From Streptomyces griseoviridis (GTDB taxonomy: Bacteria; Actinomycetota; Actinomycetes; Streptomycetales; Streptomycetaceae): 64,000 nt of DNA. A program made the position numbers and the translations under genes. This document shows, piece by piece, positions 31,950 through 41,537 of the stretch. Every line of letters starts with the position of its first letter. Within the stretch, counting starts at the first letter, position 1. Where the stretch lies: positions 2,260,001 through 2,324,000 of the forward strand of contig NZ_CP029078.1 in the NCBI RefSeq assembly GCF_005222485.1, written 5' to 3'. The notes beneath the pieces are model-generated. The model did no database searches, had not been told where the DNA came from, and worked only from the letters and a program-made list of their open reading frames with translations.

Positions 31950-33206
31950 TCAGCCGAAGAAGTTCCGTACGTGCTCCAGGCCGTCGACCAGAGCGTCGAT
32001 CTCGGCCGGCGTGGAGTACAGATAGAACGACGCTCGCGTGGTCGCGGGAATTCCGTACCGCAGGCAGACCGGCCGCGCGCAGTGGTGGCCGACCCGGACC
32101 GCGATGCCCTCCTCGTCGAGGACCTGCCCCACGTCGTGCGGGTGGATGTCACCCAGGGTGAACGAGATCGCGGCGCCCCGGTCCTCGGCCGTGGTCGGGC
32201 CGATGATCCGCAGGTCGGGGACGTCCGCGAGCCGGCGCACCGCGTACTCCGTGAGCGCGTGCTCATGGGCGAGGATCTTGTCCATGCCGATCGCGTCGAG
32301 GTAGTCGATGGCGGCGCCGAGCCCGACCGCCTGCGCGATCGGCGGGGTGCCGGCCTCGAACTTGTGCGGCGCGGGAGCGTAGGTCGACGAGTGCATCGAC
32401 ACCGTCTCGATCATCTCGCCGCCGCCGAGGAACGGCGGCAGGTCCTCCAGCAGCTCCTGGCGGCCCCACAGGACGCCGATGCCGGTCGGACCGCACATCT
32501 TGTGGCCGGTGAAGGCCACGAAGTCGGCCTGGAGCGCCTGCACGTCGAGCGGCATGTGCGGGGCGGCCTGCGAGGCGTCGATGCAGACCAGCGCGCCGAC
32601 CTCCTGGGCCCTGCGCACGATGGCCTCGACCGGGTTGACGGTGCCGAGGATGTTGGAGACCAGCACGAAGGAGACGATCTTCGTCTTCTCGTTGATGACC
32701 TCCTCGATGTTCGACAGGTCGAGGCGGCCGTCGTCGGTGAGGCCGAACCACTTCAGCTTCGCGCCGGTGCGCTGCGCGAGCAGCTGCCACGGCACGATGT
32801 TGGAGTGGTGCTCCATCTCCGTGATGACGATCTCGGTCTCGTGGTCGACCCGGTAGGGCTCGTCGGCCCAGCCGAGCATGTTCGCCACGAGGTTGAGGGA
32901 CTCGGAGGCGTTCTTGGTGAAGATCACCTCGTCGCGGCTGGGCGCGTTGACGAAGGCGGCGACCTTGTCCCGCGCGCCCTCGTACAGTGCCGTGGCCTCC
33001 TCGGCGAGCACATGCACACCGCGGTGGACGTTGGCGTTGTACCGCTCGTAGTACTCGCTCAGGGCGTCCAGCACCTGGCGCGGCTTCTGCGAGGTCGCCG
33101 CGTTGTCCAGGTACACGAGCTTGCGCCCGTCGTGGACCTGACGGTCCAGGATGGGGAAGTCCTTGCGGATCGCCTCGGTGTCGAGGAGGCCCGGCATCTG
33201 TGTCAC
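31950..33206 (-). CDS. sufS: Cysteine desulfurase SufS
   Basis: 418-residue fold-type I PLP enzyme (class II cysteine desulfurase) converting cysteine to alanine and enzyme persulfide. Seen: DNAATSQKP (about 34-42), TEMEHHSN (about 129-136), PLP Lys236 in AFTGHKMCGPTG, and catalytic Cys376 in RVGHHCARPV. ATG overlaps the sufC stop. Works with SufU next door. Confidence 0.95.
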   Translation of the reverse strand: MTQMPGLLDTEAIRKDFPILDRQVHDGRKLVYLDNAATSQKPRQVLDALSEYYERYNANVHRGVHVLAEEATALYEGARDKVAAFVNAPSRDEVIFTKNASESLNLVANMLGWADEPYRVDHETEIVITEMEHHSNIVPWQLLAQRTGAKLKWFGLTDDGRLDLSNIEEVINEKTKIVSFVLVSNILGTVNPVEAIVRRAQEVGALVCIDASQAAPHMPLDVQALQADFVAFTGHKMCGPTGIGVLWGRQELLEDLPPFLGGGEMIETVSMHSSTYAPAPHKFEAGTPPIAQAVGLGAAIDYLDAIGMDKILAHEHALTEYAVRRLADVPDLRIIGPTTAEDRGAAISFTLGDIHPHDVGQVLDEEGIAVRVGHHCARPVCLRYGIPATTRASFYLYSTPAEIDALVDGLEHVRNFFG

Positions 33207-33970
33207 GCGGATGCGCCGCCCTTCGTCGTGTACGCCTCGTAGCCCTCGTTCTCCAGCGTGTCGGCGAGCTCGGCGCCGCCGGACTCGACGATCCGGCCGC
33301 CGGAGAACACGTGGACGTGGTCGGGCTTGATGTAGCGCAGGATGCGCGTGTAGTGGGTGATCAGCAGGGTGCCGACCTCGCCGGTCTCACGGACCCGGTT
33401 CACGCCCTCGGAGACGACGCGCAGGGCGTCGACGTCCAGCCCGGAGTCGGTCTCGTCGAGGATCGCGATCTTCGGCTTGAGCAGCTCCAGCTGGAGGATC
33501 TCGTGGCGCTTCTTCTCACCGCCGGAGAAGCCCTCGTTGACGTTGCGCTCGGCGAAGGCGGGGTCCATGTGGAGGCGCTGCATGGCCTCCTTGACCTCCT
33601 TCACCCAGGTGCGCAGCTTGGGGGCCTCGCCGCGGATCGCGGTGGCGGAGGTGCGCAGGAAGTTCGAGACGGAGACGCCGGGCACCTCGACCGGGTACTG
33701 CATCGCCAGGAACAGGCCCGCGCGGGCGCGCTCGTCGACGGACATCTCCAGGACGTCCTCGCCGTCGAGCAGCACGGTGCCGCCGGTGACGGTGTACTTG
33801 GGGTGGCCGGCGAGGGAGTAGGCGAGGGTCGACTTGCCGGAGCCGTTGGGGCCCATGATGGCGTGCGTCTCGCCCTGCTTCACGGTCAGGTCGACCCCCT
33901 TGAGGATCTCCTTCGTGGCGTTGTCGGCCTCGACGGTGACGTGCAGGTCTCGGATTTCAAGCGTTGCCAT
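33203..33970 (-). CDS. sufC: Fe-S assembly ATPase SufC
   Basis: 255 residues, ABC-type ATPase of the SufBCD scaffold. Walker A GPNGSGKST (about 40-48), signature FSGGEKKRHEIL, Walker B KIAILDETDSGLD (the D-E-T-D-S-G variant typical of SufC) and H-switch LLITHYTRIL. Soluble, cytosolic; overlaps sufS at its 3' end and follows the Rieske gene by 7 bp. Confidence 0.95.
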   Translation of the reverse strand: MATLEIRDLHVTVEADNATKEILKGVDLTVKQGETHAIMGPNGSGKSTLAYSLAGHPKYTVTGGTVLLDGEDVLEMSVDERARAGLFLAMQYPVEVPGVSVSNFLRTSATAIRGEAPKLRTWVKEVKEAMQRLHMDPAFAERNVNEGFSGGEKKRHEILQLELLKPKIAILDETDSGLDVDALRVVSEGVNRVRETGEVGTLLITHYTRILRYIKPDHVHVFSGGRIVESGGAELADTLENEGYEAYTTKGGASA

Positions 33971-33977
33971 GGGTGCC

Positions 33978-34310
33978 TCAGGACTCCTGGGTGAGGGAGG
34001 CGCTGACGTCGACGAAGACGCTGCCCCCTTCGATCTTTACGGGGTATACGGGAACGGGTCGCGTCGCGGGCAGGCCGGACGGCTTGCCGGTGCGCAGGTC
34101 GAACGCGGAGCCGTGCAGCCAGCACTCGATCTGGCAGTCCTCCACCTCGCCCTCGGAGAGCGAGACGTTCGCGTGGGAGCAGATGTCGTAGATGGCGTAC
34201 ACCTCTCCCCCGGTGCGGACGACCGAGACCGGCGTGCCGTCGAGTTCCACCCGTCTGGGGGTGTCCTCGTCCAGCTCGCCCAGCTCGCAGGCGCGTACGA
34301 AGGTGGTCAT
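33978..34310 (-). CDS. Rieske-type [2Fe-2S] ferredoxin in suf operon
   Basis: 110 residues. Rieske ligands: C-x-H in DICSHANVSL and C-x2-H in ECWLHGS. The domain is the bacterial 'biphenyl dioxygenase ferredoxin' type (FVRACELGELDED, FDLRTGKPSGLPA). ATG overlaps the sufD stop. A non-heme ferredoxin of this kind is a standard member of actinobacterial suf operons; it may supply electrons for cluster assembly. Confidence 0.9.
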   Translation of the reverse strand: MTTFVRACELGELDEDTPRRVELDGTPVSVVRTGGEVYAIYDICSHANVSLSEGEVEDCQIECWLHGSAFDLRTGKPSGLPATRPVPVYPVKIEGGSVFVDVSASLTQES

Positions 34311-35491
34311 CAGACCGACGCCTCCAGCTCCTGCGCGATCTTCGCGAGGAGGCGCTCCTCGATGTCGGGGACGCCGATCTGCTGGACGAGTTCGGCGAAG
34401 AAGCCGCGGACCACGAGGCGGCGGGCGTCCTGCTCGGGGATGCCGCGCGCCATCAGGTAGAACAGCTGTTCGTCGTCGAAGCGGCCGGTGGTGGAGGCGT
34501 GTCCGGCGCCGACGATCTCGCCGGTCTCGATCTCCAGGTTCGGCACCGAGTCGACCCGCGCGCCGTCCGTGAGGACGAGGTTGCGGTTCATCTCGTAGGT
34601 GTCGGTGCCCTCGGCCCTGGCCTCGATCAGCACGTCGCCGATCCACACCGCGTGCGCGTCCTGGCCCTGGAGGGCGCCCTTGTAGACGACGTTCGAGGTG
34701 CAGTGCGGGGTGTTGTGGTCGACGAGCAGGCGGTGCTCCTGGTGCTGCCCGGCGTCGGTGAAGTACAGGCCGAGGAGTTCGGCCTCGCCGCCGGGTCCCG
34801 CGTAGGCGACCCGCGGGTGCAGCCGGACCAGGTCGCCGCCGAAGGTGACGACGACGGACTTGAAGGAGGCGTCGCGGCCGATCAGCGCGTTGTGCTGGCC
34901 GACGTGGACGGCCTTGTCGTCCCAGTCCTGGACGGAGACGACGGTGAGCTTGGCGCCGTCGCCGAGGAGGTAGTCGACGTTGGCGGCGAGCACCGCGTCA
35001 CCGGTGTGGTCGATGACGACGACGGCCTCGGCGAAGGCCCCCAGCTCGATGATCTGGTGGCCGTAGGCGACCCCGCCCTCGCCGTGCACGGTGATGCGGA
35101 CCGGCTCGGTGAGGACCGTCTCCTTGGGGACGGTGACCACGCCGGCCTGCTCGAACGCCGAGTGGGCCTGGGCGGCGACCCGGTCGGCGGGCACGCCGCC
35201 GCGGCCGATCCGGGCGTCGTCGCGGCCGACCAGTTCGACGGTGACGCCCTCGGGGGCCTCGACGGCGACCTTCACGCCCTCGCCGGTCGCGACGGCGGTG
35301 CCGTCGTGCAGTCCGCGCAGGCGCTCCAGCGGGGTGAACCGCCACTCCTCCTCACGGCCGTGCGGGACCGGGAAGTCCGTGACGTCGTAGGAGGGGGGCG
35401 CGCTCATGCGGGTGGCGACGGTCGACTCGGCGGCCACCGCGATGGCGCCGGCGGTGGTGGAGCCCACCGGGGAGTTCTGAGCCTCAGCCAT
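34310..35491 (-). CDS. sufD: Fe-S scaffold protein SufD
   Basis: 393 residues of the SufB/SufD beta-helix family. Features: HGREEEWRFTPL near 45-57, RVAYAGPGGEAELLGLYF, HNTPHCTSNVVYKGAL and VGAGHASTTGRFDDEQLFYLMARGIPEQDARRL in outline. The first ~35 residues are a poorly conserved extension. Partner of SufB and SufC in the SufBC2D scaffold. The 3' end overlaps the Rieske gene. Confidence 0.93.
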   Translation of the reverse strand: MAEAQNSPVGSTTAGAIAVAAESTVATRMSAPPSYDVTDFPVPHGREEEWRFTPLERLRGLHDGTAVATGEGVKVAVEAPEGVTVELVGRDDARIGRGGVPADRVAAQAHSAFEQAGVVTVPKETVLTEPVRITVHGEGGVAYGHQIIELGAFAEAVVVIDHTGDAVLAANVDYLLGDGAKLTVVSVQDWDDKAVHVGQHNALIGRDASFKSVVVTFGGDLVRLHPRVAYAGPGGEAELLGLYFTDAGQHQEHRLLVDHNTPHCTSNVVYKGALQGQDAHAVWIGDVLIEARAEGTDTYEMNRNLVLTDGARVDSVPNLEIETGEIVGAGHASTTGRFDDEQLFYLMARGIPEQDARRLVVRGFFAELVQQIGVPDIEERLLAKIAQELEASV

Positions 35492-35547
35492 GGCTGTCGT
35501 AGTGCTCGCTTTCTAGGACGGGAGGGGCGGGACGGTGCGGCGGGCGC

Positions 35548-36972
35548 TCAGCCGACCGCGCCTTCCATCTGCAGCTCGATCAGCCGGTTGAGTTCGAGGG
35601 CGTACTCCATCGGCAGCTCCTTCGCGATCGGCTCGACGAAGCCGCGCACGATCATCGCCATCGCCTCGAACTCGGTCAGACCGCGGCTCATCAGGTAGAA
35701 CAGCTGGTCGTCCGAGACCTTGGAGACGGTCGCCTCGTGGCCCATGGAGACGTCGTCCTCGCGGACGTCGACGTACGGGTACGTGTCGGAGCGCGAGATC
35801 GTGTCGACGAGCAGGGCGTCGCAGAGGACGTTCGACTTGGAGCCGTGGGCGCCCTCGCCGATCTCGACGAGACCGCGGTAGGAGGTCCGGCCGCCGCCGC
35901 GCGCCACCGACTTCGAGACGATGTTCGACGACGTGTTCGGCGCCATGTGGACCATCTTGGAGCCGGCGTCCTGGTGCTGGCCCTCGCCCGCGAAGGCGAT
36001 GGAGAGCGTCTCGCCCTTGGCGTGCTCGCCCATCAGGTAGACGGCCGGGTACTTCATGGTCACCTTGGAGCCGATGTTGCCGTCGACCCACTCCATGGTG
36101 GCGCCCTCGTAGGCGACGGCGCGCTTGGTGACCAGGTTGTAGACGTTGTTCGACCAGTTCTGGATGGTCGTGTAGCGGCAGCGCGCGTTCTTCTTGACGA
36201 TGATCTCGACGACCGCGGAGTGCAGCGAGTCCGACTTGTAGATCGGCGCGGTGCAGCCCTCGACGTAGTGCACGTAGGCACCCTCGTCGACGATGATCAG
36301 GGTCCGCTCGAACTGGCCCATGTTCTCGGTGTTGATGCGGAAGTACGCCTGGAGCGGGATCTCGACGTGCACGCCCTTCGGCACGTAGATGAAGGAACCG
36401 CCGGACCACACGGCCGAGTTCAGCGACGCGAACTTGTTGTCGCCGACCGGGATGACCGTGCCGAAGTACTCCTTGAACAGCTCGGGGTGCTCCCGCAGGG
36501 CGGTGTCGGTGTCGAGGAAGATGACGCCCTGCTCCTCCAGGTCCTCGCGGATCTGGTGGTAGACGACCTCGGACTCGTACTGGGCCGCGACACCGGCCAC
36601 CAGGCGCTGCTTCTCCGCCTCGGGGATGCCGAGCTTGTCGTACGTGTTCTTGATGTCCTCGGGCAGGTCCTCCCAGGACTCCGCCTGCTTCTCCGTGGAG
36701 CGCACGAAGTACTTGATGTTGTCGAAGTCGATGCCGGAGAGGTCGGAGCCCCAGTTCGGCATGGGCTTCTTCTCGAACAGCTTCAGCCCCTTGAGCCGGA
36801 GCTTGGTCATCCACTCCGGCTCCGACTTCTTGGCGGAGATGTCGCGGACGACGTCCTCGTTGATCCCGCGCTTGGCAGAGGCACCGGCCACGTCGGAGTC
36901 GGCCCAGCCGTATTCGTAGGTGCCCAGGCCCTCGAGCTCGGGGTGAGCGGTCTCCTCGATGGGGAGCGTCAT
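35548..36972 (-). CDS. sufB: Fe-S scaffold protein SufB
   Basis: 474 residues. Conserved SufB blocks: [88 protein letters not shown]. Carries the cluster-assembly cysteines of the scaffold. Its ATG overlaps the sufR stop (ATGA), so regulator and first structural gene are translationally coupled. Confidence 0.95.
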   Translation of the reverse strand: MTLPIEETAHPELEGLGTYEYGWADSDVAGASAKRGINEDVVRDISAKKSEPEWMTKLRLKGLKLFEKKPMPNWGSDLSGIDFDNIKYFVRSTEKQAESWEDLPEDIKNTYDKLGIPEAEKQRLVAGVAAQYESEVVYHQIREDLEEQGVIFLDTDTALREHPELFKEYFGTVIPVGDNKFASLNSAVWSGGSFIYVPKGVHVEIPLQAYFRINTENMGQFERTLIIVDEGAYVHYVEGCTAPIYKSDSLHSAVVEIIVKKNARCRYTTIQNWSNNVYNLVTKRAVAYEGATMEWVDGNIGSKVTMKYPAVYLMGEHAKGETLSIAFAGEGQHQDAGSKMVHMAPNTSSNIVSKSVARGGGRTSYRGLVEIGEGAHGSKSNVLCDALLVDTISRSDTYPYVDVREDDVSMGHEATVSKVSDDQLFYLMSRGLTEFEAMAMIVRGFVEPIAKELPMEYALELNRLIELQMEGAVG

Positions 36973-37721
36973 GCGGGGTTCCTCCCGGCGGTGCTTACGG
37001 ATGCGTGATCGGTGGTCGGGGAATTCTTGGGGATGAACGTCGTGCAGACGCCGTCACCGTGCGCGATGGTCGCCAGCCGCTGGACATGGGTGCCGAGCAG
37101 CTGGGAGAAGATCTCCGTCTCCGCCTCGCAGAGCTGTGGGAACTTCTCGGCGACATGGGCGACGGGGCAGTGGTGCTGGCAGAGCTGCTCACCCCGTTGG
37201 GGAAGCGGCGCGCTGCGCGCCGTAGCAGCGTACCCGTCCGCGCTCAACGCCTTGGCCAGGGCTTCCGTGCGGTTCTCGGGAGCCGCGGCGGCGATGGCCT
37301 CGCGGTAGGCGGCGGCCTGTTCGGCGATCCGGGCGCGGGCGAAGGCGACGATCGCCTCGTCCCCGCCGCAGCGCTCCTGGATCCAGCGGAGCGCGTCGGC
37401 GGCGAGCTTGTCGTAGGACTGGTCGAAGGCGTCACGGCCGCAGTCGGTGAGAGCGAAGACCTTGGCGGGCCTGCCGCGGGTGCGCGCTCCGTAGACCCGC
37501 TGTTCGCGTGCCTCCACGACGTCGTCGGCGACCAGGGCGTCCAGGTGGCGCCGGACGGCGGCCTGGGTGAGGCCGAGGCGGCCCGCCAGGGCGGTGACGG
37601 TGGACGGGCCGTGGTCCAGGATGGATCGCGCGACGCGGTTGCGGGTGGACCGCTCACCGGTCGCGAGCTCCTCCTGCGGGGCCCCCGTGGGGGTCTCCCG
37701 AGCCTCGCCGACGTTTTTCAC
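36969..37721 (-). CDS. sufR: Fe-S-sensing repressor SufR
   Basis: 250 residues from a GTG at 37721 (VKNVGEARE). ArsR/DeoR-type winged HTH at about 25-75 ([32 protein letters not shown] in outline). The C-terminal half carries Cys at about 181, 185, 198 and 226 ([22 protein letters not shown]), candidate [4Fe-4S] ligands. SufR represses the suf operon when clusters are plentiful. The start codon overlaps the predicted operator. A more upstream start is possible but would add a Pro-rich stretch. Confidence 0.9.
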   Translation of the reverse strand: MKNVGEARETPTGAPQEELATGERSTRNRVARSILDHGPSTVTALAGRLGLTQAAVRRHLDALVADDVVEAREQRVYGARTRGRPAKVFALTDCGRDAFDQSYDKLAADALRWIQERCGGDEAIVAFARARIAEQAAAYREAIAAAAPENRTEALAKALSADGYAATARSAPLPQRGEQLCQHHCPVAHVAEKFPQLCEAETEIFSQLLGTHVQRLATIAHGDGVCTTFIPKNSPTTDHASVSTAGRNPA

Positions 37722-37734
37722 AACGCCATTGTTG
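37721..37734 (-). promoter_or_regulatory. SufR operator CAAC-N6-GTTG
   Basis: CAAC-GCCATT-GTTG, a perfect inverted repeat identical in form to the SufR site known from cyanobacteria. It touches the sufR GTG start, which suggests autoregulation of an mRNA with a very short or no leader. Confidence 0.75.
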
Positions 37735-37793
37735 CGTAATTCCTCAGGGGCGGGCAAGCCGCGGCCCGGCCGACCGGCGGTGCCCTGCGTCAC

Positions 37794-37840
37794 TTAGGTT
37801 TACCTAATCTGACCTGCGAAAACGATCTTTGATCGATCAA
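37794..37840. promoter_or_regulatory. Two palindromes before AAC(3)-like gene
   Basis: TTAGGT-TT-ACCTAA (37794-37807) and TTGATCGATCAA (37829-37840) sit 43-89 bp upstream of the acetyltransferase ATG in an unusually AT-rich patch between divergent genes. The first resembles an iron-box half-site pair but is 5 bp too short for DmdR/IdeR. Regulators are unknown. Confidence 0.4.
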
Positions 37841-37882
37841 TCCACTGGCGTGACCAGGCCCCTTCGACGAGACTCGGGCCCC

Positions 37883-38734
37883 ATGCCGACCCCCGCGCCG
37901 ACCGGTCCCCTCGTCACCAGGGACAGCCTCGCCACCCAATTGCGCCTGCTCGGCGTGGCGAGTGGCGACACCCTGCTGGTGCACTCCGCCCTCTCCCGCC
38001 TCGGCTGGGTCAACGGCGGCCCCGTCGCCGTCGTCCAGGGGCTCCTGGACGCCATCGGCCCGGACGGCACCCTGGTGGTGCCCGCCCACTCCGGGAACCT
38101 CTCCGACCCGGCGCTGTGGAGCAGGCCCCCGGTGCCCGAGCAGTGGTGGGAGCGGATCCGCGCCACCATGCCCGCGTACGACCCGCGCACCACCCGCTCG
38201 CACGGCGTCGGGGTGCTCCCCGAGACCGTCCGCACCTGGCCGGGCGCCCTGCGCAGCGCCCACCCGCACACCTCCTTCGCCGCCGTCGGGCCGCGGGCCG
38301 CCCAGGTCGTCGAGGGGCACGCGCACGACTGCCGGCTCGGTGAGCGCAGCCCGCTGGCCCGCCTGGAGGAGCTGGGCGCCCGGGTGCTGATGCTGGGCAC
38401 CGACTACGACACCTGCACCGGCTTCCACCTCGCCGAGTACCGGCTCCCCGCACCGCTGGTCCCGGTCGGCCGTCCGGCGCCGGGCGGCGGCTGGGAGACC
38501 CTGACCGAGGTGTCGATCACCTCCGAGCGCTTCGACGAACTCGGCCACGACTTCGAACGGGACCGGCCCGTGCTGCGCGGCCGGGTCGGCGCCGCCGACA
38601 CCCGGCTGTTCCCGCTCGCCGACGCCGTCGGGTACGCCCGGCGGTGGCTCGCGCTGCACCGCTCACGGGCCGAGGAACCCCCCTCGGGTGGAGATCCCGC
38701 ACCCGCCGCTCCCGCGCCCGGGGAGCGAACCTAG
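37883..38734 (+). CDS. AAC(3)-family aminoglycoside N-acetyltransferase
   Basis: 283 residues of the antibiotic_NAT fold. Markers: LVTRDSLATQLRLLGVASGDTLLVHSALSRLGWVNGG in outline near 12-48, TLVVPAHSGN, SHGVGVLPETVRTWPGALRSAHPHTSF and LMLGTDYDTCTGFHLAEY. Uses acetyl-CoA. Family members include true resistance enzymes and FrbF-type biosynthetic enzymes. The Pro/Ala-rich C-terminal tail is extra. Divergent from sufR; the ABC exporter follows at 11 bp. Confidence 0.87.
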   Translation: MPTPAPTGPLVTRDSLATQLRLLGVASGDTLLVHSALSRLGWVNGGPVAVVQGLLDAIGPDGTLVVPAHSGNLSDPALWSRPPVPEQWWERIRATMPAYDPRTTRSHGVGVLPETVRTWPGALRSAHPHTSFAAVGPRAAQVVEGHAHDCRLGERSPLARLEELGARVLMLGTDYDTCTGFHLAEYRLPAPLVPVGRPAPGGGWETLTEVSITSERFDELGHDFERDRPVLRGRVGAADTRLFPLADAVGYARRWLALHRSRAEEPPSGGDPAPAAPAPGERT

Positions 38735-38745
38735 ACTCTGGACCC

Positions 38746-39669
38746 ATGCGAAGCGAGCCCGTGGTCCAGGTGCAGGCCCTGGTGAAGAGGTACGGCACCA
38801 CCACCGCGGTGGACGGCCTCGACCTGGTGGCCGAGGCGGGCGTGACCGCCGTCCTCGGTCCGAACGGCGCGGGCAAGACCAGCACCGTCGAGACCTGCGA
38901 GGGATACCGCAAGCCCGACTCGGGCACGGTCCGGGTGCTCGGGCTCGACCCGGTGCGCCAGGCGGGTGAGCTGCGCCCCAGGATCGGGGTGATGCTCCAG
39001 TCCGGCGGGGTCTACTCCGGCGCGCGGGCCGACGAGATGCTGCGGCACGTCGCCCGGCTGCACGCCCACCCGCTCGACGTGGACGCGCTGATCGAACGCC
39101 TCGGCCTCGGCGGCTGCGGCCGCACCACCTACCGGCGGCTCTCCGGCGGGCAGCAGCAGCGCCTCGCGCTGGCCATGGCGGTGGTCGGCAGGCCCGAGCT
39201 GGTCTTCCTCGACGAGCCGACCGCAGGACTCGACCCGCAGGCCCGCCGCGCCACCTGGGAGCTGGTGCGCGACCTGCGCGCCGACGGCGTCTCCGTCATC
39301 CTCACCACCCACCACATGGACGAGGCCGAGCAGCTCGCCGACGACGTCGCGATCATCGACGCCGGCAAGGTCATCGCCCACGGCTCGCCCGAGGAGCTGT
39401 GCCGGGGCGGCGCCGAGAACACCCTGCGCTTCGGCGGACGTCCCGGCCTCGACGTCGGCTCCCTCCTCAAGGCGCTCCCCCCGGACTCGAGCGCCGTCGA
39501 GCTGACGCCCGGCTCGTACCGGGTGGCGGGCGAGGTGGACCCGCAGCTGCTGGCGACGGTGACGTCCTGGTGCGCCCAGCACGGGGTGATGCCGGACCGC
39601 ATCTCGGTGGAGCGGCACACCCTCGAGGACGTCTTCCTGGAGCTGACCGGCAAGGAGCTGCGCTCGTGA
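38746..39669 (+). CDS. ABC transporter ATP-binding protein (drug/lipid exporter type)
   Basis: 307 residues. Walker A GPNGAGKTS (about 36-44), signature LSGGQQQRLALAM (about 132-144), Walker B LVFLDEPTAGLDPQ and H-loop LTTHHMDEAEQLAD. The DUF-like C-terminal part after residue 230 is typical of NodI/DrrA-type exporters. Stop overlaps the permease start (GTGA). Confidence 0.92.
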   Translation: MRSEPVVQVQALVKRYGTTTAVDGLDLVAEAGVTAVLGPNGAGKTSTVETCEGYRKPDSGTVRVLGLDPVRQAGELRPRIGVMLQSGGVYSGARADEMLRHVARLHAHPLDVDALIERLGLGGCGRTTYRRLSGGQQQRLALAMAVVGRPELVFLDEPTAGLDPQARRATWELVRDLRADGVSVILTTHHMDEAEQLADDVAIIDAGKVIAHGSPEELCRGGAENTLRFGGRPGLDVGSLLKALPPDSSAVELTPGSYRVAGEVDPQLLATVTSWCAQHGVMPDRISVERHTLEDVFLELTGKELRS

Positions 39670-40439
39670 CCACCACCGCAGGCCCGTACACCCCACGGCC
39701 CGGCGCCGCCCCGCTGCCCCGCATGATCGCGGCCCAGGCCGCCCTCGAGACGAAGATGCTGCTGCGCAACGGCGAGCAGCTCCTGCTGACCGTGGTGATC
39801 CCCACGCTGCTGCTGGTGCTGTTCAGCTTGGTCGACATCGTGGACACCGGCGCGGGCGAGGCCGTCGACTTCCTCGCCCCCGGCATCCTGGCGCTGGCCG
39901 TGATGTCGACGGCGTTCACCGGGCAGGCCATCGCGACCGGCTTCGAGCGCCGCTACGGCGTCCTGAAGCGGCTGGCCGCCTCGCCGCTGCCGCGCTGGGG
40001 CCTGATGACCGCGAAGACGCTCTCCGTGCTGGTCACCGAGGTGCTCCAGGTGATCCTGCTGACGGTGATCGCGTTCGCCCTCGGCTGGTCCCCGCACGGC
40101 GACCCGTTCACCGTGCTGCTCCTGCTGGTGCTGGGCACGGCCGCGTTCTCCGGGCTTGGTCTGCTGATGGCGGGCACGTTGAAAGCGGAGGCGACCCTGG
40201 CCGCCGCGAACCTGGTGTTCCTGCTGCTGCTGGTGGGCGGCGGGGTGATCGTGCCGCTGGACAGGTTCCCGCCCGGCGCCCAGGACGTGCTCGGGCTGCT
40301 GCCCGTCTCGGCGCTCTCCGACGGGCTGCGGGACGTGCTCCAGCACGGCGCCGGCGTGCCCTGGGGCGACCTGGGGATCCTCGCGGTGTGGGCGGTCGTG
40401 GGGCTGGCCGCGGCGGGCCGCTTCTTCCGCTGGGAGTAG
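39666..40439 (+). CDS. ABC-2 type exporter permease
   Basis: 257 residues, six hydrophobic spans (first near 40-58: LLLTVVIPTLLLVLFSL), an ABC2_membrane fold with the FERRYGVLKRLAASPLPRWG loop. GTG start coupled to the ATPase gene. Paired with it as a two-gene exporter; substrate unknown. Lies immediately upstream of ctaA, with an 81-bp gap. Confidence 0.9.
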   Translation: MTTTAGPYTPRPGAAPLPRMIAAQAALETKMLLRNGEQLLLTVVIPTLLLVLFSLVDIVDTGAGEAVDFLAPGILALAVMSTAFTGQAIATGFERRYGVLKRLAASPLPRWGLMTAKTLSVLVTEVLQVILLTVIAFALGWSPHGDPFTVLLLLVLGTAAFSGLGLLMAGTLKAEATLAAANLVFLLLLVGGGVIVPLDRFPPGAQDVLGLLPVSALSDGLRDVLQHGAGVPWGDLGILAVWAVVGLAAAGRFFRWE

Positions 40440-40520
40440 CCGGTACCGGCGACTCCGTGGCGGTGCGGTCCGCGCGGCGCGAGGGACCCTCGTGAAAGCG
40501 TGCACAAGCCTCGTCCTACG

Positions 40521-41537
40521 ATGGTGGGCGTGCCGAACCTGACCCGCGCCGACGCCGTGGCCGCCGTACGCAACCCGCTCGCCTTCATCGCCGGGCGCTG
40601 GACCCCGACCCCCCGGACCGTGCGGCGGGCGGCGCTGGCCGCGCTCGTCATGTCGGTGGCCATCGTGGTCACCGGCGGCGCGGTGCGGCTGACCGGCTCC
40701 GGGCTCGGCTGCCCCACCTGGCCCAAGTGCACGGAGGACTCGCTCACCACGACCAGCGCGATGGGCGTGCACGGCGTCATCGAGTTCGGCAACCGGATGC
40801 TGACGTACGTGCTGTGCGCGGCGGTCGGCTGGGCGATCGTCGCCGCCCGCTCCGAGAAGCCCCGCAGGCCCGGCCTGACACGGCTGGGCTGGGCGCAGTT
40901 CTGGGTGGTGATGGGCAACGCGGTCCTCGGCGGGATCGTGGTGCTGGTCGGCCTCAACCCGTACACGGTCGCGGCCCACTTCCTGCTCTCCTCGGCGCTC
41001 ATCGCCGTCGCGACGGTGATGTGGCAGCGCACCCGCGAGGGTGACGGCGCCCCGCGTCCGGTGGTCGGCAAGGCGGTGCGGCAGCTGGTGTGGTTCCTGG
41101 TCGCCGCGTCGGTGCTGCTGATCGCGGTGGGCACGGTGGTGACCGGTTCGGGACCGCACGCGGGTGACTCGAGCGAGGTCGAGCGGATGCCGCTCGACTG
41201 GGAGACGGTCAGCAAGCTGCACGCCGTGCTGGCGTGGATCGTGGTCACGCTGACGTTCGCCCTGTGGTTCGTGCTGCGGGCGGTGGACGCCCCGAAGGAG
41301 CCGTCGGACCGCACCCGCGACCTGTTCCTGATCCTGCTCGCGCAGGGCGTGATCGGGTACGTGCAGTACTTCACCGACCTGCCCGAGCTGCTGGTCGGGC
41401 TGCACATGTTCGGCTCGGGCCTGGTGTGGATCGGGGTGCTGCGGGTGCTGCTGGCGCTGCGCGAGCGGCCCGACGTCCTCGGCCCGGTGGACCTGCCGGG
41501 CCCGGCGGCCGAGATGACCGCCGGCACCCGCGGCTGA
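40521..41537 (+). CDS. ctaA: Heme A synthase
   Basis: 338 residues, eight transmembrane segments (CtaA/Cox15). Signatures: VVTGGAVRLTGSGLGCPTWPKC, the first CxxC-type extracellular loop; GVHGVIEFGNR with heme-ligand His; AHFLLSSALIAV; SKLHAVLAWI and GLHMFGSGLVW. Converts heme O to heme A for aa3 oxidase. ATG 40521 or GTG 40530 may be used; TACGAT at 40517-40522 could be a -10 box giving a leaderless transcript from the GTG. Confidence 0.9.
   Translation: MVGVPNLTRADAVAAVRNPLAFIAGRWTPTPRTVRRAALAALVMSVAIVVTGGAVRLTGSGLGCPTWPKCTEDSLTTTSAMGVHGVIEFGNRMLTYVLCAAVGWAIVAARSEKPRRPGLTRLGWAQFWVVMGNAVLGGIVVLVGLNPYTVAAHFLLSSALIAVATVMWQRTREGDGAPRPVVGKAVRQLVWFLVAASVLLIAVGTVVTGSGPHAGDSSEVERMPLDWETVSKLHAVLAWIVVTLTFALWFVLRAVDAPKEPSDRTRDLFLILLAQGVIGYVQYFTDLPELLVGLHMFGSGLVWIGVLRVLLALRERPDVLGPVDLPGPAAEMTAGTRG

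Noticed and set aside
37794..37807. DmdR/IdeR iron box
   Set aside because: TTAGGT...ACCTAA arms are present but the total length is 14 bp, not the 19 bp of the consensus, so spacing does not fit.
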